A stretch of DNA of 64,000 nt from Magnetococcales bacterium WMHbin3 (lineage in GTDB: Bacteria > Pseudomonadota > Magnetococcia > Magnetococcales > Magnetaquicoccaceae): contig PDZX01000013.1 in the NCBI GenBank assembly GCA_002753185.1, forward strand, positions 1 to 64,000. Direction: 5' to 3'. Both the position numbers and the translations under genes were made by a program. Below the pieces are notes generated by a model. That model saw nothing but the letters and a program-made list of their open reading frames with translations. It had not been told where the DNA came from and searched no databases. This document shows, piece after piece, positions 47,065 through 56,145 of this stretch (the stretch's first letter is position 1; each line of letters begins with the position of its first letter).

Positions 47065-47483
47065 TGCCATGCCTTGCCGGTCAAGGTCTGGTAGAGACTC
47101 ATGGCATCCCGCCAAAAAGGCTCGGCGAGCGCCAGGGTATCCAGGGCCTTGCCGCCGCTGTAATCATGGGTGGTATCGATGCGGGCATCGGCATAGCGCA
47201 GCCATTGATCCACCGGGGAGGGCAGGAGATCGTTGCGCCCCGCCAGACGAAACAGGGGCTTGGGACTGACGGGAACGTCCGGCAGGCCGAGTTCCTCGGT
47301 CATGTGCCGCCTGAGGCCCTTCCACAAGGTGTCATAGCAGATTTCGAACCGCTGAATGACCGACTCCGCGATGGCCTCGCGATCCAGTTCCGTGAGTTCG
47401 GTGCGCGCACGAACCGTGGCGAGGTTGGCGAGCTGCCGTTCCAGATGCCGGAGCGATTTTTCCAATTTTTCATGATCCATCAT
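47061..47483 (-). CDS. HI0074-family nucleotidyltransferase substrate-binding protein
   Basis: 140 residues, helical, HEPN-like fold. The segments RFEICYDTLWKGLRRHM and TTHDYSGGKALD are typical of the HI0074 family, which binds the substrate for the small nucleotidyltransferase. It precedes and overlaps that gene. Probably one module, either a toxin-antitoxin pair or a nucleotide-modifying enzyme. Confidence 0.82.
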   Translation of the reverse strand: MMDHEKLEKSLRHLERQLANLATVRARTELTELDREAIAESVIQRFEICYDTLWKGLRRHMTEELGLPDVPVSPKPLFRLAGRNDLLPSPVDQWLRYADARIDTTHDYSGGKALDTLALAEPFWRDAMSLYQTLTGKAWQ

Positions 47484-47511
47484 TTTCGATCATCCCACGC
47501 TGGCGGCTCAG

Positions 47512-47799
47512 TCAGTGGGGTTGCGCCAATTCGGACATGGCCTGATCGATTACGATCGGATCAATGCCATGCCGACGCAGGATATTGGCGAACTCCTGCA
47601 CGTCCGAGCGCGCGAAGCGTTCCTTGTCCACCCGCAGTCCCTGTCCGACATAGTGGCGAATCAAGGGTTGATAACCGGAAAAACCCAAATACGGAGCAAT
47701 ATTTTTCATATCGTCAACAACATCTTCTGGCATACGAAGTGTGATCGAAACCATAGGACGATCCTTTTGCAGACGCTGTCGCAATTCACTGGTTTTCAT
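47512..47799 (-). CDS. BrnA/CopG-like antitoxin
   Basis: 95 residues from the ATG at 47799. A ribbon-helix-helix-like segment SITLRMPEDVVDDMKNIAPYLGFSGY is followed by a helical tail. It overlaps the stop of the BrnT toxin by 14 bases. It probably neutralises BrnT and represses the operon from the palindrome upstream. Confidence 0.75.
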   Translation of the reverse strand: MKTSELRQRLQKDRPMVSITLRMPEDVVDDMKNIAPYLGFSGYQPLIRHYVGQGLRVDKERFARSDVQEFANILRRHGIDPIVIDQAMSELAQPH

Positions 47800-48082
47800 A
47801 ATGTTCCCTCTCCTCCCCCGTCGCTTTTCGGGCGGAAATGAGCCGAAAAATCTCGCCGATCTGCTGCACATGCACCACAAACAACAGGCGCCCGGCGACA
47901 TCCTCTCCGATCACGGCATCCCGCTCATCGCCTTCCCTGCTGGCATCCACAAGGCATAAGAACGGGTCGAAGAATGCCTCGCAAGCCCGCTCGAAACTCA
48001 CCCCGTGCTTGATCCGGTTGGCAAGCGCCTTCTGACGATTCCAAACAAACGTAATACCCTGGTAATGGCAAGTCTCATCCAT
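47786..48082 (-). CDS. brnT: BrnT-family RNase toxin
   Basis: 98 residues. The BrnT pattern FVWNRQKALANRIKHGVSFERACEAFFDP (about 12-40) is followed by the strand core RLLFVVHVQ and EIFRLISARKAT...EREHYE. BrnT is a RelE-fold ribonuclease that blocks translation. Toxin precedes antitoxin, the usual brnTA order. Confidence 0.88.
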   Translation of the reverse strand: MDETCHYQGITFVWNRQKALANRIKHGVSFERACEAFFDPFLCLVDASREGDERDAVIGEDVAGRLLFVVHVQQIGEIFRLISARKATGEEREHYENQ

Positions 48083-48100
48083 GCCGAATCATCGCATACT

Positions 48101-48119
48101 GTATTGATATTGTCAATAC
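48101..48119. promoter_or_regulatory. palindromic operator upstream of brnT
   Basis: GTATTGATATTGTCAATAC is a perfect 7-bp inverted repeat with a 5-bp centre, 19 bases before the brnT start. It contains a TTGACA on the minus strand (48116-48111), a possible -35 box. Autorepression by the BrnA-BrnT complex is the likely use. Confidence 0.55.
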
Positions 48120-48242
48120 CATCCCCTCTCCCCTCGCCTTGCGAGAAATCCACGCCAGCATTCACGGAAAGCGTTTTTTTTCGGCGCGAAATGGCTTATC
48201 AATAGGGGGTACGATTAACGACAATTTCGCACGGGAGAGATC

Positions 48243-48650
48243 ATGGCACTGCTCGGCTCCATACCGCTTTTCACCTATATGCTGGTCATCCTCAACGGCC
48301 TGATCTTCGCCCACAAGGCCCAGTTGGCCATCACCACCAGCACCCCGGTGTTCGGCTTCATGCTCTCCTCCGGGGCGCAGTTGAGCTTTACCGTTGCCGA
48401 CCTGCTGATCCTGGCGGGGGTGATCGCCCTTTACATCGAAATCTTCAAGGCCACCCGCTCCGGGACCGAATCCATCGTCGATCATCTCCTGTCGATGGTG
48501 ATTTTCGTACTCTTTCTGGTGGAATTCCTCATCTTTCCCCCGGCGGGGACCATGCTGTTTCTCACCTTCACCCTCATGTCGCTGCTCGATGTCGTGGCCG
48601 GCTTCACGGTCACCATCTCCACCTCGCGCCGCGATATCGGCAAGTCCTGA
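48243..48650 (+). CDS. small integral membrane protein, unknown function
   Basis: 135 residues with about four hydrophobic helices (about 5-25, 48-68, 82-100, 104-124). It has no signature I recognise. The ribosome site GGGAGAG lies shortly before the ATG. It is followed 6 bases later by the DegT-family gene, so the two may be one unit. Confidence 0.7.
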   Translation: MALLGSIPLFTYMLVILNGLIFAHKAQLAITTSTPVFGFMLSSGAQLSFTVADLLILAGVIALYIEIFKATRSGTESIVDHLLSMVIFVLFLVEFLIFPPAGTMLFLTFTLMSLLDVVAGFTVTISTSRRDIGKS

Positions 48651-48656
48651 TCCGGC

Positions 48657-49919
48657 TTGCGCCATCCGCTCATGTCCCCCTGGCCCATACCATCGGCAGC
48701 CCGTTTCCGGCCCGGCATCACCGCCGGAGAGCATCTGGCCACCCTCGGCAGTCTCCTCCTCGACACGAAACCCCAGGAGGGAGACCGGCAGGCGCAACTG
48801 GAGTCCGCCCTCGCCCGCCGCCTGGGGGTGGCCGACGGCTCCACGCTCCTGACCCCCCATGCCCGCGTGGCCATCTATCTGGCGGTGAAGTCGCTGCTGC
48901 AAGAGGGTCGTCAAACGGTGATCCTCTCCCCCTACACCATTCCGGATGTCGTCAACATGGTGGTGTGCGCGGGTGGCATTCCCCGTTTCGTGGACCTCGA
49001 CCCCGAGACCCGCGACCTCGACCGGCAAGCCGTCCAGGAGGCGATGAACGACGCCACCGGAGCAGTGTTGGTGACCCATCTCTTCGGGATGGGCCGCGAC
49101 GTCTCCGACCTGGCCACGGCATGCCGGGAGCGAGGCATCGCGCTGATCGAAAACGCGGCGCAGGCCTTTGGCGTGGTGGTCAACGGGCGTCCGGTGGGGA
49201 GCATGGGGGATGCGGGGGTGTTTTCTTTCGGTCTGGGCAGCACGCTCAGCGCCTTGTGCGGAGGGCTGCTGGTCACGCCGCACCCGCGGCTGCGTTCCCA
49301 TGCCGGGACCGTGCTGGCCTTCTTCCCCTGGATGGAGCGCGCCGATCTGTTGGGCAAGGCGGGCGAGGCGTTGCTGCTCGATCTGGTCACCTGGCCCTGG
49401 CTGTTCCGTTTGGGGAGCTATTGGCTGGTCAGGCCCTGGCTGGACCGGATGGCCCTGGAGAAATGCGACGTGACGTTGCGCAGCGCCTTTCCGGAGAAAC
49501 TCGCCCGGCGCATGACCCCCATGCAGGCCCGGCTGCTGTTGCGCAAGCTGGCGCGAGTGGATGCCGAAATGCGCATGCGCATCGCCAATGCCCGGAGGTA
49601 TCACGAGGGGCTGTCCGGCCTGTCCGGGCTGCTGCTCCCCCCGTTGCGGGAGGACGGCTCCCACGGCTATCCCCAATTCCCCGTGCGCTGCCAGGAGCGC
49701 GAGGCATTGATGCACCACCTGGCGCGCGCCAGACGGGATATCCCCCTCCCCTCGCTGGTCAACTGCGCCGCGCACCCCTGTTTCAAGGAGTACGCCGTCC
49801 CCTGCCCCAACGCCGCAACCCTTGCCAGCCAGACCCTGCTCCTGCCCACCTATCCCGGCTATTCCCCGTCCGAAATCGACCGCAACATCGAGGTCATTCG
49901 GCAATTTCTCACCAAATAA
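48657..49919 (+). CDS. DegT/DnrJ/EryC1/StrS-family protein lacking the PLP lysine
   Basis: 420 residues; an alternative start is the ATG at 48672. The fold-type I aminotransferase layout of sugar aminotransferases is clear (ILSPYTIPDVVNMVVCAGG, VDLDPETRDLD, VTHLFGMGRDV). The cofactor motifs are altered: ENAAQAFG instead of EDAAQAHG and FSFGLGSTL where family members have FSFxxTKNL, so both the Asp that contacts the PLP nitrogen and the Schiff-base Lys are replaced. It is probably not a classical aminotransferase. Confidence 0.82.
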   Translation: MRHPLMSPWPIPSAARFRPGITAGEHLATLGSLLLDTKPQEGDRQAQLESALARRLGVADGSTLLTPHARVAIYLAVKSLLQEGRQTVILSPYTIPDVVNMVVCAGGIPRFVDLDPETRDLDRQAVQEAMNDATGAVLVTHLFGMGRDVSDLATACRERGIALIENAAQAFGVVVNGRPVGSMGDAGVFSFGLGSTLSALCGGLLVTPHPRLRSHAGTVLAFFPWMERADLLGKAGEALLLDLVTWPWLFRLGSYWLVRPWLDRMALEKCDVTLRSAFPEKLARRMTPMQARLLLRKLARVDAEMRMRIANARRYHEGLSGLSGLLLPPLREDGSHGYPQFPVRCQEREALMHHLARARRDIPLPSLVNCAAHPCFKEYAVPCPNAATLASQTLLLPTYPGYSPSEIDRNIEVIRQFLTK

Positions 49920-50073
49920 CCTCCGGACATCACTGTGGCTTCCGCCGCCCCATCCCGCGAATGGTCTCCAGGAGTTCATAAAGATCGGAAGAGGGGTTGG
50001 GATGGGGTTCCACAGTCAGTGGCGGGCCGGCATGATAACCAAAATTTTGACACGATTCTCGTCTGGCGAGTCG

Positions 50074-51366
50074 TCATGCTTCGTTTTTCCACCTGCACAG
50101 ATTATTGATCGACCCCATATAGGGCACTCCCCCATAGCGGCCTCTCAGGTATCCGTTTTCCAAATTTTCCTCCTTGCGAGGCTGAACGGCGGTCATCGGA
50201 TAGATCTCCGTGGCCCCCTGCCGATTCTTTTCGCACAACCAGATCTGCGCCGGCGCCAACTCCCCCATGAGATGAGTCAAATGCGTAGCGAAAAGAAGCT
50301 GCGCCCCCTTGGGATTGGTGGACTCCTCCTGAAAAAGCTCCACCAGACGCATGGCCGCGAATGGATGCAGCCCGGATTCCAGTTCATCCACCACCAGAAT
50401 CCCGCCTTGATCCAATGCCCGATAGACCTGGATGGCCATGCCCAGCATGGTCTGAGTACCTCGACTCTCCCATTCGTATGGCAGATAAAAAGAATCAGAG
50501 TCAATTTTATGCTCAAAATAAATATTTATCAAATTCTTGGCAATTTTCGCCGCTTTCTTCCGATTATCAAGATCATCAAAAAGTCGCATGTTTATATTTA
50601 AAATTTCTTTCAGATGATCATCCGAAATTTTTTTAATTTTTACACCAGAAACACCGGTATCCGCCTCGCGCAAAAAAGAAACTACAAAATCGCGCATCTG
50701 GTCGTTGGTTTCCAAATCATTCGCTTCTAAGGATAAAAGAAATTCATTATCAGCATCAAGATTAAATTCAATACAATCCTGAAAATAATCCCACAAACGC
50801 TTTAATTGCATATGGTTATTAACTCCAGCGGTTGACAAAAAAAGTGCATCGTCTCGCGTTTGATTTTTGATATTATTATGATTACCTTTAAGATGAGGGC
50901 CAAAATAAAATTTTGTTCCGTCTTCGTCATATCGATGAAACAGTACGCGATGACGGCTCATGGTGGGAAATGAATACAACCATTCCTCCATCACCCGATG
51001 CTCGCCAAAAATAAATCCATAGTGGTATCGGCATCCATCAATAACCAAATCGCAATCCATGCGCGATGGGGCTTTCGCGGACATGTCGTCCAGAGCAAAT
51101 GACCTTTTGATACCCTTAGGCATTTTTGGCTACTCATGCGACAATTGAATCGCCCGCACAAATCGCGAAAACGTCTCCAACAGATTGCTCTTGCCGGAAG
51201 CATTTGCCCCATATACGGCTGCCACGGGCACCACCGGCTCCTTGATTCCCGGCACGTTCCGCAGGCCGCGCACCGCCTGCTGGTTGGATGCCTTCGGCAC
51301 CACCAATAAAAATTCCTGATACTCCCGAAAGGAGTACATGTTTTCCACACCGAATCGCAGCAGCAT
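50074..51366 (-). pseudogene. AAA_15-type ATPase interrupted by an in-frame stop
   Basis: An N-terminal part (51366-51130, MLLRFGVENMYSFREYQEF, Walker A GANASGKSNLL) ends at a TAG. The same frame continues two codons later as a 349-residue part (51123-50074) with Walker B ILVVDELESGLHP, the H-loop LLFATHLTHLMG and the rest of the ATPase. One nonsense codon explains the split. Related OLD/RloC-like ATPases occur in defence systems. The middle (50500-51000) is much more AT-rich than its neighbours, suggesting transfer. Re-initiation at 51123 could still give a C-terminal protein without Walker A. Confidence 0.78.
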
Positions 51367-51495
51367 GCAGGCGGACTCCCGAATGAATTGGCCATTCAAC
51401 CCAAATTGGAAGCCGATTTTAGCGGTTTTTCGCAAAAAGGCAATTTAATTTCCAGCAAAAAAGGCATTTCACGACATATGCGGCAGGATCTCACG

Positions 51496-52971
51496 TCACA
51501 GCAGCATCCGGTTTTCCCGCGAACGGGTCTCGCCCACCGAACTCACCCGAATGGCGGCCAGACCGGAGACCGGGCATTTGTTCTCGCAGATGCCGCAGCC
51601 GATGCACAAATCCGGCTGCACGAAGGGACGTTTCAGCGCCACCTTCCGTTTCTCCCGGCCCATCACCTCGACGGTTTCGTACCAGATCGCCTTGGGGGTG
51701 GTGGGACACACCTCCTCGCAGACGATGCACGGCACATCCATGGCCCACGGGAGGCATCGGCCCCGGTCGAAGAAGGCGGTCCCCAGTCGCACCGGATCGG
51801 GAAATGGCTTGACGCCAACCTTCTCCTGGATCGAAATGGGACGGATCGCCGCCGTCGGACAAACCTGGCCGCACAACACGCAATGATGCTCGCAATAGCC
51901 AATGCGGTTCATCAACAACGGGGTCCACAACCCCTCCAGACCGGCCTCCAGCAAGGCGGGCTGCAACACCCGCGTGGGACAGACCCGCATGCACAGGCCG
52001 CACTTGATGCAACGCGCCAGAAAATCCACCTCCGGCAACGACCCCGGCGGACGGATCACCTCGGCAGCCGCGACGCTGCGCGCCGACACCGATCCCTTCA
52101 ACATCGGCACCGCCAGCAACCCCACGGCAATGCTCTCGGCCACCCGCCGCCGCCCCGCGTCCAATGGTGCGCCCACCGAACTGCGCGGCCTGGCCAAACC
52201 ATAATGCAACGCCCCCTCCCCGCACGATTCGATGCAGTTCAGACAAACGAAACACTCGGTATGCCGCACCCGCCCGTCCGGGTCCGCCGCGCCCTGACAG
52301 CCGTACAGACATTTCCCGCAACCCACGCACTTGTCCACGTCCCGCCGGATGCGCCACAACGACCACTGGGAAAAAAATCCCAACAACGCCCCCAATGGAC
52401 ACAACGTCCGGCACCAGAAACGGGGCAAAAACCGATTGGCCAACAAAAGCGCCGCGAACAAAAACCCCACCAACACCCCGCCATGAAACACCCCGTGCTC
52501 CAGCGCGGGCAATATCGACACGATCCAGGAACGGTAGACCAGCGCGATCGGATCCAGCAGCCCGATCTGCAACACCCCGAATCCGGCAAAAATTATTAAT
52601 ATAATTAATAAATAATACTTGATGCGGTACAGGGGCCGGTAGCGGTTCTTTTCATACTCGTCGGAGGGACGATCCCGATTGAACAGATGACCCAGAAATT
52701 GATTCAGGTTGCCCAACGGACAGATCCAGGAGCAAAAAAATCGCCCCATGAACAAGGTAGGGATTAAAACAACCAATGAAAAAACAAGACCCGCATACAA
52801 GGTGTGACTGGTAAAAAACGCGGAGAGCGCGGTCAGGGGATCCCATTGCAAAAAAAGCCCCACCTCGTACCCTTGCAAGTGGGAAAAGTCGGTGACCAGC
52901 AGAAAGAACACGAACAACGCGAAGAAAAAGACCCCGTATACCCGCCGGACGCCACGCAGACCGAACATCAT
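51496..52971 (-). CDS. NapH/MauN-like polyferredoxin membrane protein
   Basis: 491 residues. About five membrane helices (about 10-235) carry two CxxxCP motifs (CSWICP, CRTLCP) as in NapH/NosR. A C-terminal ferredoxin region has several 4Fe-4S sets (CVGCGKCLYGC, CFVCLNCIESC, CIKCGLCMRVCP, CVLCGQVCP, CIVCEEVCP, CIGCGICENKCP). It passes electrons through the inner membrane. The start overlaps the DUF362 stop (ATGATG). Last gene of a four-gene redox operon. Confidence 0.88.
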   Translation of the reverse strand: MMFGLRGVRRVYGVFFFALFVFFLLVTDFSHLQGYEVGLFLQWDPLTALSAFFTSHTLYAGLVFSLVVLIPTLFMGRFFCSWICPLGNLNQFLGHLFNRDRPSDEYEKNRYRPLYRIKYYLLIILIIFAGFGVLQIGLLDPIALVYRSWIVSILPALEHGVFHGGVLVGFLFAALLLANRFLPRFWCRTLCPLGALLGFFSQWSLWRIRRDVDKCVGCGKCLYGCQGAADPDGRVRHTECFVCLNCIESCGEGALHYGLARPRSSVGAPLDAGRRRVAESIAVGLLAVPMLKGSVSARSVAAAEVIRPPGSLPEVDFLARCIKCGLCMRVCPTRVLQPALLEAGLEGLWTPLLMNRIGYCEHHCVLCGQVCPTAAIRPISIQEKVGVKPFPDPVRLGTAFFDRGRCLPWAMDVPCIVCEEVCPTTPKAIWYETVEVMGREKRKVALKRPFVQPDLCIGCGICENKCPVSGLAAIRVSSVGETRSRENRMLL

Positions 52972-53978
52972 CCCACCCTGGATTCCACCACGTTCAACTC
53001 GCGCCAGGCCACCCGGCCCAACCCCCGCGCCTCGGCCATGGCCAGAAACGGCACCCGATCCGGCGTCAGATCCAAAAATCCCAAACAGAAACTGTCCAGG
53101 GCCACCTCGTCCAACGAAGCGATCACCGTCTCCCCGACCGCCACGTCCTCCAGATTGCCGCCGGTGGGACCGTTCCGCTTGAGGATCCGGGTGGCGTCCA
53201 TCACCGTCAGGGTGGGCCGCACCGCTGCGGCCAGGTCCACGATCGAGCGGTGAATCGATTGATGCAACCGGTTGCGCTGGCCGCCGATCACCCCGTACCA
53301 GTTCTTCATGGCCAAAGTGCAAGCACAAAGAGAATGGTGTTTGACAATGGGCAGATTGATCACCTTGTCCGCCTCATGGAAAAAACGGGCCACCGGCCAC
53401 GCCTTGAGCACCTCGCCACCCATGTCGGTCTCGACGAAATCCTCCCGCCCCGCCAGACGCACCTTGCCCCCGGCCTCCTCGACCGCCTGACCGATCCCGG
53501 AACGCGCGAAACAGCGCCGGGGATCGTTCAGCGAGACATCCGTCACCCACACCTCCTTTGCCCCGGCCTCCCGGCACATCTTCACCACGGCCCCCACCAA
53601 CTCCGGGCCGGTGTTGGCCCCCTGCTCCGGCTGCCGGTCCCACCCCACGTTGGGTTTTAGCAACACCCGGTCGCCGCGCCCAACGAAACGGGCCATCCCA
53701 CCCAGCTTCTCCACCGCCTCCCGCGCCATGGCCTCGGTGCGCGCGCCCCGCGCCACCGCCATCACCGGGCGCAAAGGATCGGCGGCCACCCGGAAATCCT
53801 TGAACTTCTTGAGTTCCACCAGGCTCTGGCGCATGGGGCGGTCGCTGTAAACCAGATACCCGCCCCCCGCCAAACCCGCCGCCAGACCGGATACCCCCAG
53901 CACCCGGCCCAGAAAGACCCGCCGGGTCAACGGCGGTTCGATGACATCATTTCTTTCCGCCTTGCGCCGCGTCGCCAT
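52968..53978 (-). CDS. DUF362 protein with Tat-like signal
   Basis: 336 residues from the ATG at 53978. A twin-arginine-like segment TRRVFLGRVLGVSGLAAGLAGG sits near the N-terminus. The DUF362 core has VLLKPNVGWDR, KEVWVTDVS and NLPIVKHHSLCACTLAMKNWYGVIG. The family is found with ferredoxins, and its reaction is unknown. It overlaps the genes on both sides, so it is part of the same operon and probably the same complex as the NapH-like protein. Confidence 0.85.
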   Translation of the reverse strand: MATRRKAERNDVIEPPLTRRVFLGRVLGVSGLAAGLAGGGYLVYSDRPMRQSLVELKKFKDFRVAADPLRPVMAVARGARTEAMAREAVEKLGGMARFVGRGDRVLLKPNVGWDRQPEQGANTGPELVGAVVKMCREAGAKEVWVTDVSLNDPRRCFARSGIGQAVEEAGGKVRLAGREDFVETDMGGEVLKAWPVARFFHEADKVINLPIVKHHSLCACTLAMKNWYGVIGGQRNRLHQSIHRSIVDLAAAVRPTLTVMDATRILKRNGPTGGNLEDVAVGETVIASLDEVALDSFCLGFLDLTPDRVPFLAMAEARGLGRVAWRELNVVESRVG

Positions 53979-54861
53979 TTGCCAAGAACCTCTGCACCGG
54001 CCCCCAGGCCGCATCCAAGGGAATCCCGAACGCGCCGAGCAGCCGCTCCCCGTCGCGCAGATAGAACCACTCCCCCTCGTAGGGATCTTTTACCAAGATC
54101 ACCACCCGGCCCTCACGCTCCTCCCGGACCAGGGGAATCCCCTCCCTGGCAAGGAACGCATTCAATTTTTTCTCCAGTTGCGCGCCGTCTTCCGCGAGAA
54201 AGGCCTGCACCTCCTTCCCCTCCCTGCGAAAGGTGCGCTCCAGCACATTGACGAAAAAATCCAAGCCCCGGTAGCCCTCCTTGAAGAAACGGGTGGCCAG
54301 CTCCTCGCCCAGTTCCGGAAAGCGGAATTTCACCAATCCGGCCTCACCACCAGCCGCCCGCGCCACCGCTTCGCCGACCGCCTCCAGGGGGGCGTCGTCG
54401 GCAAAGGCGGTCAGCTTGACGTAACGGGATCCCACGATGAAGCGCAACCCCCGCCCATCCCGGCTCCCCATCTCGCCGATGGCCACCGGACGCGCGCCGG
54501 GACTCGCCTCCTGGGAGATGACGCCGAAGGCATGCAATGGTTTGCCCATCTCATAGATGTCCACCACCACCGTTGGACGCCCCCCGGAGCCGTACTCGCC
54601 GACCGCCAGTTGCGTAAAGCCGGCGCTGATGAAAAAAACCGCATGGCCGTTGACGTAGTCGTGGAGGTTCTCCTTGCCGAACAGGCGCGGCTCGCCCAGG
54701 CGCGGCAGTTCCCCGGCCCGCGCGGGCAGCAGTTCCGCCAATGGGGACAGACGCGCCCCGGCCTGCTTGAAATCCAGCAGACCGGGGTCGTAATGCTGGC
54801 CGTCCCGCCACACCCCCCAGGCGATCGCCGGCAGCAGAGCCAGCAACAGCCAGCGGGTCAT
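53947..54861 (-). CDS. DUF6599-type exported protein
   Basis: 304 residues from the ATG at 54861. One N-terminal hydrophobic helix (MTRWLLLALLPAIAWGVW) precedes a soluble domain with LFGKENLHDYVNGHAVFF and VDIYEMGKPLHAFGV, seen in proteins encoded beside DUF362/ferredoxin genes. No catalytic motif is recognised. The start overlaps the reductase stop by 4 bases. Confidence 0.72.
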   Translation of the reverse strand: MTRWLLLALLPAIAWGVWRDGQHYDPGLLDFKQAGARLSPLAELLPARAGELPRLGEPRLFGKENLHDYVNGHAVFFISAGFTQLAVGEYGSGGRPTVVVDIYEMGKPLHAFGVISQEASPGARPVAIGEMGSRDGRGLRFIVGSRYVKLTAFADDAPLEAVGEAVARAAGGEAGLVKFRFPELGEELATRFFKEGYRGLDFFVNVLERTFRREGKEVQAFLAEDGAQLEKKLNAFLAREGIPLVREEREGRVVILVKDPYEGEWFYLRDGERLLGAFGIPLDAAWGPVQRFLANGDAAQGGKK

Positions 54862-56054
54862 AGGGTGAGCAGGCGATGGGCGGCGGCGAGTTTTTGCGCA
54901 ACCGGCAGGCCATACGGACAGGCGCGCGAACAACCATCATCCGCGCACTCCCCGCAGGCTGCCGCGTTTTTCTCCACGGACGCATAAGCGCGCATGGCAT
55001 TTTTTTCATCGCCATAATTGGAAAAATACATCTGGTAGCGCAGGATGGAGGCGATTTCCACTCCTGCGGGGCAGGAGTCCAGGCAGTCGCCGCAGCCGGT
55101 GCGGCAGTAATCGGCGCCGTGCAGGGCGGCATAGAGATCCAGATGGCGCTGGTCCGCCGCCGTGAAGGGTTTTCCCGAAGCGGGCAGATAGAGATCCAGA
55201 TCCTGCGCCGACTTGATGGTGATCACCAGCCCGCTCACCTCCGGGTGGTGCAAGGCCCACTTGAAGGCGGACTGTTCGTACTGGCCCGGATCGAACTGCA
55301 TGCCGCTCTCGCGGGTCCCGGCCAGGACCTTCATGGCCACCACCCCCACGCCGCGCGCATTGGCCTCCTTGAGCACCTCCGGGACCTTGGGGAATTTCAT
55401 GAAATGGAACGCCGGCATGATGAGGTCGAAATGACCGGAGCGAACCGCCTCGCTCATCAGCGCCTCCATGTTGTGGGGGCCGTGGGAAGAGGCGGCCAGG
55501 TGACGCACCTTGCCCGCCTTTTTCAGCTCGGCGGTGGCCATCAACATTTCCTCGTCCAACAGACGGGCCTTTTCCTTTTCGAGATCATTGAGTTCCCCAA
55601 TGGCATGCACAAAGACCACGTCCAGGTAGTCGGTTCCCATGCGCTTGAGGCTGTTCTCGACGGCGGCGATGTAATCCGCCTTTTTGGCGCCCACCTGCAG
55701 ATGGCTCTTGCCCGCCTGGAAGGGGATGGCCTGACAGTATTTGGAGGCGATGTGGATCTTGTCGCGCGCCTTGACCTTGCGCAACGCCTCGCCGATAAAA
55801 TCCTCGCTGGGACCGTAGTCCGGCGCGGTGTCGAAGTAGTTCACCCCCCGGTCGATGGCCCGCAACACCAGCGCGGCGGAGGAGAGTTTGCCCGCCCCGA
55901 AGGAGATGTCGCTCATTTTGATGCCGGTCTTGCCCAATGGCCGCCAGCTTTCCACCTTGGCCCTGCCGCCCTCGTCCGCCGCCTGCGACGAGGCGGGAAC
56001 CCCCCCGGCGACGGCCATCAGCGCCGCCGACTTGATGAATGTCCTGCGTTCCAT
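54858..56054 (-). CDS. Tat-exported aldo/keto reductase with 4Fe-4S motifs
   Basis: 398 residues. MERRTFIKSAALMAVAGG is a classic Tat signal (RRxFxK). The aldo/keto reductase barrel (about 40-310) has GVNYFDTAPDYG and the catalytic Asp/Tyr/Lys/His set (D-Y, ASKYC, VFVHAIG). The C-terminal tail has CRTGCGDCLDSCP and CGECADDGCSRACP, two probable iron-sulfur sites. The ATG at 56054 has GGAGGAG upstream. First of the redox operon. Confidence 0.88.
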   Translation of the reverse strand: MERRTFIKSAALMAVAGGVPASSQAADEGGRAKVESWRPLGKTGIKMSDISFGAGKLSSAALVLRAIDRGVNYFDTAPDYGPSEDFIGEALRKVKARDKIHIASKYCQAIPFQAGKSHLQVGAKKADYIAAVENSLKRMGTDYLDVVFVHAIGELNDLEKEKARLLDEEMLMATAELKKAGKVRHLAASSHGPHNMEALMSEAVRSGHFDLIMPAFHFMKFPKVPEVLKEANARGVGVVAMKVLAGTRESGMQFDPGQYEQSAFKWALHHPEVSGLVITIKSAQDLDLYLPASGKPFTAADQRHLDLYAALHGADYCRTGCGDCLDSCPAGVEIASILRYQMYFSNYGDEKNAMRAYASVEKNAAACGECADDGCSRACPYGLPVAQKLAAAHRLLTL

Positions 56055-56145
56055 ATCGATCTCCTCCCGAAAAAATGCCATTGCGCGCCAAACCCCGTGA
56101 CATCAGTTTCTCTCGATCACACCTGGTTTGTCCAGTGACCAGTCG

